NCBI GenBank assembly: GCA_023369685.1
Contig: SACZ01000002.1
Location: 62,001-126,000, forward strand
Source of the DNA: Prolixibacteraceae bacterium JC049
Lineage (GTDB): Bacteria; Bacteroidota; Bacteroidia; Bacteroidales; Prolixibacteraceae
Length of the DNA: 64,000 nt
Direction: 5' to 3'
Each line of letters begins with the position of its first letter. Position 1 is the first letter of the stretch. The notes below the pieces were generated by a model. It searched no databases. It was not told the origin of the DNA and worked only from the letters and a program-made list of their open reading frames with translations. Positions 27,834 through 36,082 of the stretch are shown here, in pieces. A program made the position numbers and the translations under genes.

Positions 27834-27871
27834 AAAAAAACATCACCATTCGGACAGAATTTAGTGATGTT
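27834..27871 (-). terminator. Terminator of the glycosyltransferase-sigma factor unit
   Basis: An 8-bp stem (27839-27846 with 27864-27871) is followed, on the minus strand, by seven T residues, directly after the sigma factor stop. Confidence 0.85.
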
Positions 27872-27880
27872 TATATATTC

Positions 27881-28495
27881 TTATTTTTCTTTTATCTCAC
27901 TCATCTCAACCAGTTCGAAAAGCTTTTCTCGAGCCCTAAACAGTTGAGCCTTTACTGTTCCAAGGGGCAAATCTAACTCTTTTGCAATTTCGTCGTACGA
28001 TAATTCTTTAAAATATCTCAATTCAACTAAATCACGAAACCTTGGCTTAAGCTTTCTGACCACTGTTCTTAGTAGAATTGCCTTTTGCTTGCGAATTAAT
28101 TTTTCTTCCGGATTTGGGGCTTGTGACTTTAAACCCATTGGGTTTTCCTTTGGATCTACTCCTTCGATGTTACCTCCATCGATAGGAACAGTTACCCCTT
28201 TTTGTTTTCGTAAAAAATCGATGCAATTATTAGATGCTATTTTAAACAGCCAGGTACTAAAAGCGTAAGTTGGGGTATATTGATGCAGATTGTTAAAAGC
28301 TTTACCAAATGCTTCAATGGTTAAATCTTCGGCATCGCTTTTACTATTTACCATTTTTAGTAGCATGTAAAAGAGAGCATCCTTGTATTTAGCCATCAAA
28401 TAGGCAAATGCTTTTTCATCTCCATCTAATGCTGCAAGTACCAGCGAGTAGTCTTGACTGGCCTTCTCAGACAATTGGGATTTATTACTTTCCAT
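27881..28495 (-). CDS. ECF-type RNA polymerase sigma factor
   Basis: This 204-residue group 4 sigma factor has region 2 at about 30-100 (ALFYMLLKMVNSKSDAEDLT, then AFGKAFNNL and FSTWLFKIASNNCIDFLRK) and region 4 at about 140-195 (LVELRYFKELSYDEIAKELD, LPLGTVKAQLFRAREKLFEL). It lacks regions 1.1 and 3. A linker of about 35 residues between the two regions is somewhat long. There is no anti-sigma gene next to it. The upstream neighbour, ending 5 bp before, is a membrane glycosyltransferase, so the two share a transcript and the sigma factor may not be controlled by a classical FecR-type anti-sigma. Regulon unknown. Confidence 0.93.
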   Translation of the reverse strand: MESNKSQLSEKASQDYSLVLAALDGDEKAFAYLMAKYKDALFYMLLKMVNSKSDAEDLTIEAFGKAFNNLHQYTPTYAFSTWLFKIASNNCIDFLRKQKGVTVPIDGGNIEGVDPKENPMGLKSQAPNPEEKLIRKQKAILLRTVVRKLKPRFRDLVELRYFKELSYDEIAKELDLPLGTVKAQLFRAREKLFELVEMSEIKEK

Positions 28496-28500
28496 TCAAA

Positions 28501-29616
28501 TCAGCGCTTAATGTTTAACAGTTCTTTTAGGAAGCCAATAAACATGATTATCGGCAGAAGGAGATCGTATGCTAACGAAGATAGCAATATTTTTCTCTCT
28601 CCCAAACGATTAATAGCCAATTTAAACCCTACTATTTGCAATATTAAACGAAATCCAATCACTCCTAAAACCACTGGTAATGCTACTCCTTTGATGATTA
28701 ACAGCAACGCTGTAGTCCAAAACAACAGTCGACTAAGTATTTCAACATAAAAAAGATTCTTTCTCTTAAAGTTATATTTTCTCAAAACCCATCTATGCTT
28801 TTTCACTAAGTCGCCCCAGTCTTTTAGTCTTAAGTACTCATCATATTTTACAGCACTTCCATCGGTAGTAACCACTCCCACATTTTTCGTATTAATGTAT
28901 CTGGGCAACAGTAATTCATTCTCTGCAAACGATTCGTTCATCACACCTGCAAATGCTTTATGATCGAAAAACATTTTCTTTCTGAATGCAACATTACGTC
29001 CATCGAAAGCTACAGAATATCCGGCCCGACCAAAGGCAAAGGCAAAAATATTTCGGTATAAGCGCTCTAAACGAAACAAGTGATTTACTCCACTTGCCAC
29101 ATAGTCGTTATTAGCATAACCAATAACAACATCGTTGCTTTCCACCATCTCACCAGCCATCTGACTTAACCATTTTGCTGATTCTATTCGGCATGAAGAG
29201 TCGACAAACAACAACCAATCGTTCTTGGCTGCCTTAGCTCCAATGGTTATTGCAATCTTCTTACTGAATTGATTTCCTTCTGGTAAAAATGTTACATGCA
29301 AATGTTGGTATTCAGAGGCTAGCATTCCCAATTGTTCCTCTACCACTTCATTGGCATTTACATTTATGGCAATTACCTCATACTTGTCGTATTCTTGGTT
29401 TAGCACCACTTTTAATGTGTCAAAAAAGGATTCATCGTAGAAGTAGACAGGAATAATTACCGAAACACCTTCTTTTTGCTCTCCTCTATCACGCTCTTTC
29501 TTCACACCAAACCATAAAATAAATCGCAAATAGTAATAAAGCTGAACTAGAAAAAAGCAAGCAAGAGCAATTAACGCTCCCATATAGAAAGGGTTATCTA
29601 AAGGTAATATTAGCAT
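28501..29616 (-). CDS. Membrane-associated family 2 glycosyltransferase
   Basis: This 371-residue protein has an N-terminal transmembrane segment (about 8-35), a GT-A fold catalytic domain (SVIIPVYFYDESFFDTLKVV at about 50-70, the acidic DxS-like WLLFVDSSCRIES, and the ENELLLPRYI helper region) and two or three C-terminal transmembrane helices (LFWTTALLLIIKGVALPVVL and LLPIIMFIGFL). The architecture fits processive or envelope-polysaccharide GT2 enzymes. The usual QxxRW motif is only partly recognisable as KKHRWVLRKYN. Donor and acceptor sugars cannot be told. First gene of a two-gene unit with the ECF sigma factor. Confidence 0.88.
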   Translation of the reverse strand: MLILPLDNPFYMGALIALACFFLVQLYYYLRFILWFGVKKERDRGEQKEGVSVIIPVYFYDESFFDTLKVVLNQEYDKYEVIAINVNANEVVEEQLGMLASEYQHLHVTFLPEGNQFSKKIAITIGAKAAKNDWLLFVDSSCRIESAKWLSQMAGEMVESNDVVIGYANNDYVASGVNHLFRLERLYRNIFAFAFGRAGYSVAFDGRNVAFRKKMFFDHKAFAGVMNESFAENELLLPRYINTKNVGVVTTDGSAVKYDEYLRLKDWGDLVKKHRWVLRKYNFKRKNLFYVEILSRLLFWTTALLLIIKGVALPVVLGVIGFRLILQIVGFKLAINRLGERKILLSSLAYDLLLPIIMFIGFLKELLNIKR

Positions 29617-29644
29617 CTCAAATGTGTTCGTTTTTTGTAAAAAA

Positions 29645-29652
29645 CAAAAGTA
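29645..29652 (-). promoter_or_regulatory. -7 element upstream of the glycosyltransferase
   Basis: TACTTTTG on the minus strand, about 22 nt from the expected start region. No clear -33 element. Confidence 0.35.
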
Positions 29653-29796
29653 ATAACCTCAATTCGATTTTAAAATAGAATCTCATTAGAATTACAGAAA
29701 CAATGGCACATGGCACACTTACAAGATAGCATCCTCATTTAATGAATCTTAACACCCCACACACCATAAAACCTACTCTATTTCCGTTTAATATTT

Positions 29797-29804
29797 TATC
29801 TTTG
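29797..29804 (+). promoter_or_regulatory. -7 element upstream of tgt
   Basis: TATCTTTG matches TAnnTTTG and lies 17 nt before the tgt ATG, implying a very short leader. The -33 side is weak. Confidence 0.45.
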
Positions 29805-29821
29805 TCCCCTTAATTTTAAGC

Positions 29822-30952
29822 ATGCATTTCGAATTACAACATACAGCAGATAACACCAAAGCCAGAGCGGGAAAGCTATTTACCGATCATGGGGTGATTG
29901 AAACGCCTATTTTTATGCCGGTTGGAACAGTTGGATCGGTAAAGGGTGTTCATATGAGAGAGGTGAAGGAAGATATCAAGGCTCAAATTATTTTAGGGAA
30001 TACCTATCATTTGTATTTGCGTCCGGGTACCGAGATTTTAGAGCAGGCTGGTGGTTTGCACAAATTCAATAGTTGGGACGGCCCAATTCTTACTGACAGT
30101 GGCGGTTTCCAGGTATTTTCATTGGGAGATATTCGCAAGATCGACGAAGAAGGAGTGATGTTTCAATCGCACATTGATGGTAGCAGACACAAGTTCACTC
30201 CTGAAAATGTAATGGATACTCAGCGTTCTATCGGAGCCGACATTATTATGGCATTCGATGAATGTACTCCTGGAGATGCAGAATATAAATACGCCAAAAA
30301 GTCGCTTGAGCTTACAGAGCGTTGGTTAGATCGTTGTATCGATCGTTTCGACAATACTCCTGCAAAATATGGATACGAACAAGCATTGTTCCCAATTGTA
30401 CAAGGGTGTGTTTATCCCGATTTGCGCAAACGTGCAGCAGAACATATTGCATCGCTAGACAGAACAGGTAACGCCATTGGAGGTTTAGCGGTTGGAGAGC
30501 CAGAGCAAGATATGTATGCAATGGTAGAGTTGGTAAATGAGATTCTTCCACAAAACAAACCACGTTATTTGATGGGAGTAGGAACACCAATCAACATTTT
30601 GGAAAACATTGATCGTGGAGTTGATATGTTCGACTGTGTTATGCCAACCAGAAATGGACGAAACGGCATGTTGTTTACCAGTCAGGGAATTATCAACATT
30701 AAAAATAAAAAGTGGGATCGCGATTTTTCACCAATCGACCCGGAAAGTGATTGTTATGTTGATCTGCATTATTCAAAAGCTTATCTTCGTCACTTAATGA
30801 AAGCCAACGAAATGCTAGGAGCACAAATTGCCAGCATTCACAATTTGGCCTTCTATTTACGATTGGTTAAAGAGGCACGTCAGCACATTCTGAACGATAC
30901 ATTTAAGTATTGGAAAGAAGAGATGGTTACAAAACTAGGACGTCGCTTATAA
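29822..30952 (+). CDS. tgt: Queuine tRNA-ribosyltransferase
   Basis: This 376-residue TIM-barrel enzyme exchanges guanine 34 for the queuosine precursor in tRNAs for Asp, Asn, His and Tyr. The substrate-binding Asp is D92 (TDSGGFQVFSLG), the nucleophile is D271 (MFDCVMPTRNGRNG), and QGC/GGLAVGE loops are present. The canonical zinc motif C-x-C-x2-C...H reads S309-D-C311-Y-V-D314 with H340 kept, so two of the three cysteines are replaced. Length and the rest of the barrel are normal, so the gene looks functional. It is followed after 25 bp by an LptF/LptG-type permease, an arrangement common in Bacteroidota. Confidence 0.97.
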   Translation: MHFELQHTADNTKARAGKLFTDHGVIETPIFMPVGTVGSVKGVHMREVKEDIKAQIILGNTYHLYLRPGTEILEQAGGLHKFNSWDGPILTDSGGFQVFSLGDIRKIDEEGVMFQSHIDGSRHKFTPENVMDTQRSIGADIIMAFDECTPGDAEYKYAKKSLELTERWLDRCIDRFDNTPAKYGYEQALFPIVQGCVYPDLRKRAAEHIASLDRTGNAIGGLAVGEPEQDMYAMVELVNEILPQNKPRYLMGVGTPINILENIDRGVDMFDCVMPTRNGRNGMLFTSQGIINIKNKKWDRDFSPIDPESDCYVDLHYSKAYLRHLMKANEMLGAQIASIHNLAFYLRLVKEARQHILNDTFKYWKEEMVTKLGRRL

Positions 30953-30977
30953 TCGAAAAAGCTTAAACAAAAAACTC

Positions 30978-32057
30978 ATGCTGAGAAAAATAGATTTTTA
31001 CATCATCCGAAAGTTCTTAGGGACTTTTTTCTATGCTATAGCACTAATCATCAGCATCGCCATTATTTTCGATTTTTCAGAAAAGATTGACGAGTTCATT
31101 GAGTACGAGGCTCCAATGCGTGCAATTATATTCGACTATTACATGAATTTTGCACCTTACTTTGCGAACCTTTTCAGTGGTCTTTTCACATTTATTGCTG
31201 TAATCTTTTTCACATCGAAATTGGCTTACAATTCTGAGATTATTGCAATTCTCAGCAGTGGTGTTTCTTTCAGACGTTTAATGCGACCTTACATGGCTTC
31301 GGCAACAATTATTGCTATTTTCTCATGGACATTAAGCAGTTTTGTAATTCCATCGGCCAGTGCTACTAAGTTCGAATTCGAGAAGAAATACGTAAACAAA
31401 AAGAAAGATAATACCAGTAGAAATGTACACCTACAAGTAGAGCCGGGTGTTTACATCTACCTGAATTCATACACTCCAACAACCGATGTAGGACACAAAT
31501 TCACCATCGAGAAGTTTGAAAATGGAGCATTAAAATCGAAATTAAAAGCAAGTTCCATTCGATGGGATCGTGAAAAAAAGATTTGGCAACTAAATCAATA
31601 CACTATTCGCGATTTTGTGGATGGAAAAGAAATTCTGACTTCAGGAGAAAAGAAAGACACTACTATTTCGATGTTGCCCGAAGATTTCTCGTTCTACAAA
31701 TACGATGTAGAGACACTCAACTATTTCGATTTAAATGAAGAGATTCGTGAGCAAAAATTGAGAGGTGTAGGAAGTGTAATTAATTTCGAAATTGAGAAAC
31801 ACAAGCGTAATGCCAGTGCTTTTTCGGCCTTTATTCTAACCATTATAGGAGCATCGCTTGCTTCCAGAAAGATTAGAGGAGGAATTGGACTTCACCTTGG
31901 ATTAGGGTTACTGTTGAGTTTCTCGTACATCATGTTCCAACAAATTACAAAGGTATTTGCGCTTAGCGGATCGGTGAATGCTTTTATGGCAGCTTGGATT
32001 CCCAACTTCATATATGCTATAATAGCCATTGTACTGTATCGCAAGGCGGCAAGATAA
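30978..32057 (+). CDS. LptF/LptG (YjgP/YjgQ) family permease
   Basis: This 359-residue inner-membrane protein belongs to the lipopolysaccharide export ABC complex that extracts LPS from the inner membrane. N-terminal helices (IRKFLGTFFYAIALIISIAI and the FANLFSGLFTFIAVIFF segment) are followed by ILSSGVSFRRLMRPY, a large periplasmic beta-jelly-roll (about 130-250: VHLQVEPGVYIYLNSY) and three C-terminal helices (SAFSAFILTIIGASLASRK, LGLGLLLSFSYIMFQ, AAWIPNFIYAIIAIVLY). Six helices in total fit the family. I cannot decide between LptF and LptG. Same transcript as tgt. Confidence 0.93.
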   Translation: MLRKIDFYIIRKFLGTFFYAIALIISIAIIFDFSEKIDEFIEYEAPMRAIIFDYYMNFAPYFANLFSGLFTFIAVIFFTSKLAYNSEIIAILSSGVSFRRLMRPYMASATIIAIFSWTLSSFVIPSASATKFEFEKKYVNKKKDNTSRNVHLQVEPGVYIYLNSYTPTTDVGHKFTIEKFENGALKSKLKASSIRWDREKKIWQLNQYTIRDFVDGKEILTSGEKKDTTISMLPEDFSFYKYDVETLNYFDLNEEIREQKLRGVGSVINFEIEKHKRNASAFSAFILTIIGASLASRKIRGGIGLHLGLGLLLSFSYIMFQQITKVFALSGSVNAFMAAWIPNFIYAIIAIVLYRKAAR

Positions 32058-32156
32058 TACTTAGAAACAGCCTTTTATAATCCCTCAACAACTAAGAATG
32101 GTTCTAAAAAGAATACATTTCCTTTTAGAAAAAACTGATCAAACGATATAAGTTTA

Positions 32157-32164
32157 TATTTTTG
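32157..32164 (+). promoter_or_regulatory. -7 element upstream of the carboxylase pair
   Basis: TATTTTTG fits TAnnTTTG. Transcription would begin near 32171, giving a leader of about 60 nt. No clear -33 partner. Confidence 0.4.
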
Positions 32165-32168
32165 AACC

Positions 32169-32209
32169 CTGGAATTTTATTTCCAGTTTAAATGCTTCTG
32201 ACAGAAGCA
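32169..32209 (+). promoter_or_regulatory. Two leader hairpins before the carboxyltransferase gene
   Basis: CTGGAA (32169-32174) pairs with TTCCAG (32181-32186), and TGCTTCT (32193-32199) pairs with AGAAGCA (32203-32209). The second is followed by AATTTTT and lies 24 nt before the ATG. It resembles a weak terminator or a leader control element, but this is only inference from base pairing. Confidence 0.35.
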
Positions 32210-32233
32210 AATTTTTAACCAATATCTAATCGT

Positions 32234-33778
32234 ATGTCACTAAAAAGAAACATTCTCGATCTAAGAAAGAGAAAACAAGAGGTTCTTCAAGGTGGCGGTG
32301 AGAAAGCCATCCAAAAGCAGGTAAAGATGGGTAAACTCACAGCCAGAGAGCGTATTGAGTCGATTCTTGACGAGGATTCGTTCCATGAATATGACCTTTT
32401 TGTTGAGCACGTAGCACGTGATTTCAACATGGAGGGAAAAGTACTACATGGAGATGGTGTTATTACTGGTACTGGTACTATTTACGGTCGTCCGGTATGT
32501 ATTTTTGCACAAGATTTTACTGTTGCAGGAGGTTCATTGGGACTAATGCACGCACGTAAGATCACAAAAATCATGGACCACGCATTGAAAATGCGCGTTC
32601 CATTAATCGGAATCAACGATTCGGGTGGTGCTCGTATCCAAGAGGGAGTAAACTCGTTGGCTGGTTATGGTGAAATTTTCTACCGTAACACTATGGCTTC
32701 AGGAGTTATTCCACAAATTTCGGTAATTCTAGGACCTTGCGCCGGTGGCGCAGTATATTCTCCAGCATTAACAGACTTCGTATTTGTTGTTGAAAACATT
32801 TCGAAGATGTTTATTACTGGACCAAGTGTAATTGAATCAGTATTGGGAGAAAAAATCTCAATGGAAGAGCTTGGTGGAGCTAAAGTGCATTCAGAAATCA
32901 CTGGTAATGCACATTTCTACGCACAAACTGAGCACGAATGTTTCGATCAAATCAAGAAACTTCTTACGTACATTCCTTGGAACAATGGAAAAAAAGCAGA
33001 AGCTTTCCCTCCACAAGAGCCAACATCACCAGTTGCTGTTGACGAGATTGTTCCTGCTGATCCAAAAATGCCTTACGATGTTCGCGACATCATCAAGTCT
33101 ACCACAGATAGTTCTGACTTCTTTGAAGTAATGGAAGACTTCGCACCAAACATTGTAATTGGTTTCGGACGCCTGAATGGCGAAACTGTTGGTTTCGTTG
33201 CCAACCAGCCTAAAGTATTAGCAGGTGTATTGGATTGCGACAGCTCTGATAAAGCAGCTCGTTTCATCCGTTACTGTGATGCTTTCAACATTCCTATCGT
33301 TACATTGGAAGACCTTCCTGGATACCTTCCTGGAGTTGATCAAGAGCACGCAGGGGTTATTCGTCACGGAGCTAAAATCCTTTATGCTTACAGTGAAGCA
33401 ACTGTACCAAAGATTACAGTTATCATCCGTAAAGCATACGGTGGTGGATACATTGCAATGAACTCTCGTCACATGAGAGCTGACTTTGTATTTGCATGGC
33501 CAACAGCAGAGATTGCAGTTATGGGACCAGAAGGTGCTGCTAATATCGTATTCCGTAAGGAAATCGAATCAGCTGAGGATCCAGAGGCTATGCGTCAGGA
33601 GAAAATCCAAGAGTACAAAGACAAATTTGCTAATCCATACGTGGCTGCAGCAAAAGGATATATCGACCAGGTTATTGAGCCTTCGGAAACTCGTAAGATG
33701 TTGTTGCACGCATTGGCTGTTTCAGCTAATAAAGAGCAAACAGGACCTTACAAGAAACACGGAATTCCTCCGTTTTAA
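32234..33778 (+). CDS. Acyl-CoA carboxylase beta subunit (propionyl-CoA carboxylase/methylmalonyl-CoA decarboxylase type)
   Basis: This 514-residue carboxyltransferase moves CO2 between biotin and an acyl-CoA, usually propionyl-CoA/methylmalonyl-CoA. Two crotonase-like halves are visible. The N half has LTARERIESILDEDSFHE, FTVAGGSLGLMHARKI and NDSGGARIQEGVNSLAGYG with GPCAGGAVYSPALTDF. The C half has VGFVANQPKVLAGVLD, LPGYLPGVDQEHAGVIRHGA and RKAYGGGYIAMNSRHM. The length is standard. The next gene, 33 bp downstream, is a biotin carrier. No biotin carboxylase and no sodium-pump decarboxylase subunit is in the window, so direction and partner cannot be fixed. Confidence 0.95.
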   Translation: MSLKRNILDLRKRKQEVLQGGGEKAIQKQVKMGKLTARERIESILDEDSFHEYDLFVEHVARDFNMEGKVLHGDGVITGTGTIYGRPVCIFAQDFTVAGGSLGLMHARKITKIMDHALKMRVPLIGINDSGGARIQEGVNSLAGYGEIFYRNTMASGVIPQISVILGPCAGGAVYSPALTDFVFVVENISKMFITGPSVIESVLGEKISMEELGGAKVHSEITGNAHFYAQTEHECFDQIKKLLTYIPWNNGKKAEAFPPQEPTSPVAVDEIVPADPKMPYDVRDIIKSTTDSSDFFEVMEDFAPNIVIGFGRLNGETVGFVANQPKVLAGVLDCDSSDKAARFIRYCDAFNIPIVTLEDLPGYLPGVDQEHAGVIRHGAKILYAYSEATVPKITVIIRKAYGGGYIAMNSRHMRADFVFAWPTAEIAVMGPEGAANIVFRKEIESAEDPEAMRQEKIQEYKDKFANPYVAAAKGYIDQVIEPSETRKMLLHALAVSANKEQTGPYKKHGIPPF

Positions 33779-33811
33779 TCGATTATCCTTGTTGAACCTT
33801 AATTAATAATT

Positions 33812-34132
33812 ATGAGCGAATATAGTACGCTAGTGGTTCACAGTGCCGTTTATCAGACACAGTTGACCAAAAAGTATAAAAACAGAAAAGCTTGGGAAGC
33901 ACCAAACCCAAACTTGATTCATTCGTTCATTCCTGGTACAATCATCGATATTTTCGTTGAAGAAGGACAAACCGTGAAGCAAGGAGAATGCATCATGATT
34001 CTGGAAGCAATGAAAATGCGTAATCGGGTTGAAATGCCATTCGACGCTGTAATTAAAAAAATTCACGTTGAAGAGGGAGTGAGAATTCCGAAGAATCATT
34101 TAATGTTTGATCTAGAGCCTTTGGCTGAATAA
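33812..34132 (+). CDS. Biotin carboxyl carrier protein
   Basis: This 106-residue protein is the swinging biotin arm for the adjacent carboxyltransferase. The biotinylation motif EAMKM places the modified lysine at residue 68. Around it the hammerhead fold is complete (IPGTIIDIFVEEGQTVKQGE before, and a V-x-M-P then VEEGVRIPKNHLMFDL after). The first 30 residues (YQTQLTKKYKNRKAWEAPNP) are a short extension that may dock on the carboxyltransferase. There is no long Pro/Ala linker, so it is smaller than most carriers of this class. Ended by the terminator at 34136. Confidence 0.93.
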   Translation: MSEYSTLVVHSAVYQTQLTKKYKNRKAWEAPNPNLIHSFIPGTIIDIFVEEGQTVKQGECIMILEAMKMRNRVEMPFDAVIKKIHVEEGVRIPKNHLMFDLEPLAE

Positions 34133-34135
34133 ATA

Positions 34136-34167
34136 AAAAAAGGGAAACCACTTGGTTTCCCTTTTTT
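34136..34167. terminator. Bidirectional terminator between convergent genes
   Basis: A perfect 10-bp stem (34141-34150 with 34153-34162) is flanked by an A tract and a T tract, so it can serve both the carrier gene and the transporter gene. Confidence 0.88.
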
Positions 34168-34190
34168 CTTATCTAATAATTTCTTCTCTC

Positions 34191-35777
34191 TTACAATACC
34201 ACCGTCAATAGTTGCACCACAACAATCAGCACAACCAATGCTACCGGATATACCGTTGCATAAGCAATGGATGGAGAATTGGAATCGGTCATAGAGTCGA
34301 TAGCTGCTAAACCCGGCGTACTGGTCATACTCCCGGTAAGTGCCCCCAACAAATTCAGCAGATTCATTTTAAAAATCAACTTCCCAACTATAGCAGTAAT
34401 AATCATTGGCAACAATGTAATTAAGCCACCCACTAAGAAAAGCTGAAAACCGTATTCATTAAATGTCTCAACAATTTTAGCACCAGCACTTGTTCCAACA
34501 GTTGCCAGGAACAACAGTAATCCCAACTGACGTAATAATTGGTTGGCTGCTCCTGTCATACTCCAGACAATGGGGCCGGTTTTTCCCAAACGACTTAATA
34601 CCAATGCCACCAGAAGTACACCTCCGGTTAATCCCAAACTAAAATTAAACGACGACAAATGCAAGCTTACCTTTCCAACCAACACTCCTAAAATAATACC
34701 TAAAGCAATTGGTAAGATATCGGTGTCTGATAAACGCTTGCTATCGTCACCAAAAATGGCTGAAACAATCTTCATATTTGCTTTACTACTTGCAATAATC
34801 AGCTTATCACCATACATAATCTTCGATGAAGGAGTAGGCGAGATATCGATTCCTGCACGACGAATTCGGGTAATGGTAGCATTGTAAGTATGCAATAGAT
34901 TAATTTGAGCAATGGTTTTATTTACCACCTCTTTATTGGTTACCAACACCCTTCTTACATCGAACTTATTATCCAGCGGGATATCCTCCTTGGTTTCGGC
35001 TCCAATCAAAATCTCGACTCTTTCAAGTGCCTCTTCAGTTCCAACCGCCTTTATCACATTTCCTTTCTCCAGAATAGTGTCGGGCGATGGAATTACAGCA
35101 ACTCCCTCTTTCATTACACGAGAAACCACTGCTTTAGTCATGTAACGAATACGCAACTCACCAATTGACTTCCCAACCACATTGTCGTTTTCAACAATAA
35201 AGTTTCGTTTCTCAATCTCAGGGAAGTTACTTTTTGCCAACTCCTCTTGTTCAATTTCTGCTTTTCTAACAGTTGTACGAAACAAGGTAGGCAACATTCG
35301 CACAAAAAGAATAACGCCAATTACACCGAACGGATAGGCCACACCATATCCAATAGATGCCAAAGGCGAGTTAGTATAATCGATGGCAGCAGCCAAACCA
35401 GGCGTACTTGTTAAAGCACCAGTTAGCAGACCAATAGCCACATTCTTTTCTATATCGAACACCTGAATTAGTCCATAAGTAACCAATCCGGCCGATACAA
35501 TTAATAATGTAGCCAAAACAGCTAATTGGCGACCATCTTTCTTGAATGACTCGAAGAAACCAGGTCCAGCCTGCACTCCGATAGTAAAAATAAACAGTAC
35601 TAATCCCAGAGTTTGAAAGTCTTTGGGAATTAAAACTCCATAGTGCCCAAACAGCAATGCAACAAAAATTACAGCCGACACATCTAATGAAAGCCCTTTT
35701 ATTTTAATGCGCCCAACAATATAACCAAGCGCGATGATTAGGAAAAGAGCAAAATAACTATTTGATAGCAATTCCAT
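34191..35777 (-). CDS. AspT/YidE/YbjL-type membrane transporter with two RCK_C domains
   Basis: This 528-residue inner-membrane protein has two blocks of about five helices (residues 1-170 and 360-528) that repeat each other: each contains a GALTGSMTSTPGLAA or GALTSTPGLAAAI re-entrant motif. A cytoplasmic part between them holds two TrkA-C/RCK_C domains (VVGKSIGELRI, VIKAVGTEEALERVE, VNKTIAQINL, DKLIIASSKANM). This is the layout of the AspT/YidE aspartate-alanine exchanger family; substrates are probably dicarboxylates or amino acids. The start at 35777 is chosen because the longer TTG start falls inside the -7 promoter element. Confidence 0.92.
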   Translation of the reverse strand: MELLSNSYFALFLIIALGYIVGRIKIKGLSLDVSAVIFVALLFGHYGVLIPKDFQTLGLVLFIFTIGVQAGPGFFESFKKDGRQLAVLATLLIVSAGLVTYGLIQVFDIEKNVAIGLLTGALTSTPGLAAAIDYTNSPLASIGYGVAYPFGVIGVILFVRMLPTLFRTTVRKAEIEQEELAKSNFPEIEKRNFIVENDNVVGKSIGELRIRYMTKAVVSRVMKEGVAVIPSPDTILEKGNVIKAVGTEEALERVEILIGAETKEDIPLDNKFDVRRVLVTNKEVVNKTIAQINLLHTYNATITRIRRAGIDISPTPSSKIMYGDKLIIASSKANMKIVSAIFGDDSKRLSDTDILPIALGIILGVLVGKVSLHLSSFNFSLGLTGGVLLVALVLSRLGKTGPIVWSMTGAANQLLRQLGLLLFLATVGTSAGAKIVETFNEYGFQLFLVGGLITLLPMIITAIVGKLIFKMNLLNLLGALTGSMTSTPGLAAIDSMTDSNSPSIAYATVYPVALVVLIVVVQLLTVVL

Positions 35778-35795
35778 GAAAAAAATATTTTGATG

Positions 35796-35823
35796 CAAAG
35801 ATATGGATTAATCTCCCCAGCAA
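35796..35823 (-). promoter_or_regulatory. Promoter of the AspT/YidE-type transporter
   Basis: On the minus strand TTG (35823-35821), 17 nt, TATCTTTG (35803-35796). The start would be near 35789, leaving a leader of about 12 nt, and it excludes translation from the TTG at 35798. Confidence 0.7.
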
Positions 35824-36008
35824 TTTCAAAACGTAAGCAGAACACCCAATAGACAAACAAAATTTAACTCACACCACTCCATGTTCCTAAAATACGCTTA
35901 TAAGACCCTATACTTCTGACAAATACAATCATCTACCTTCATTAATAATTATCGAAACAGAAAAAACACGACACTCTCCCCAATAGAATAGCTATCGATT
36001 TAACACCA

Positions 36009-36042
36009 TAAAAAAGAGGCTATCCAATTGCTGGATAACCTC
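36009..36042 (-). terminator. Terminator of the W-M repeat protein gene
   Basis: GAGG-c-TATCCA (36016-36026) pairs with TGGATA-a-CCTC (36032-36042), one mismatch. On the minus strand the hairpin is followed by five T residues. Confidence 0.8.
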
Positions 36043-36082
36043 TATTATATATCGATTTAGTCTATTGCGTTAGTAAATTATT

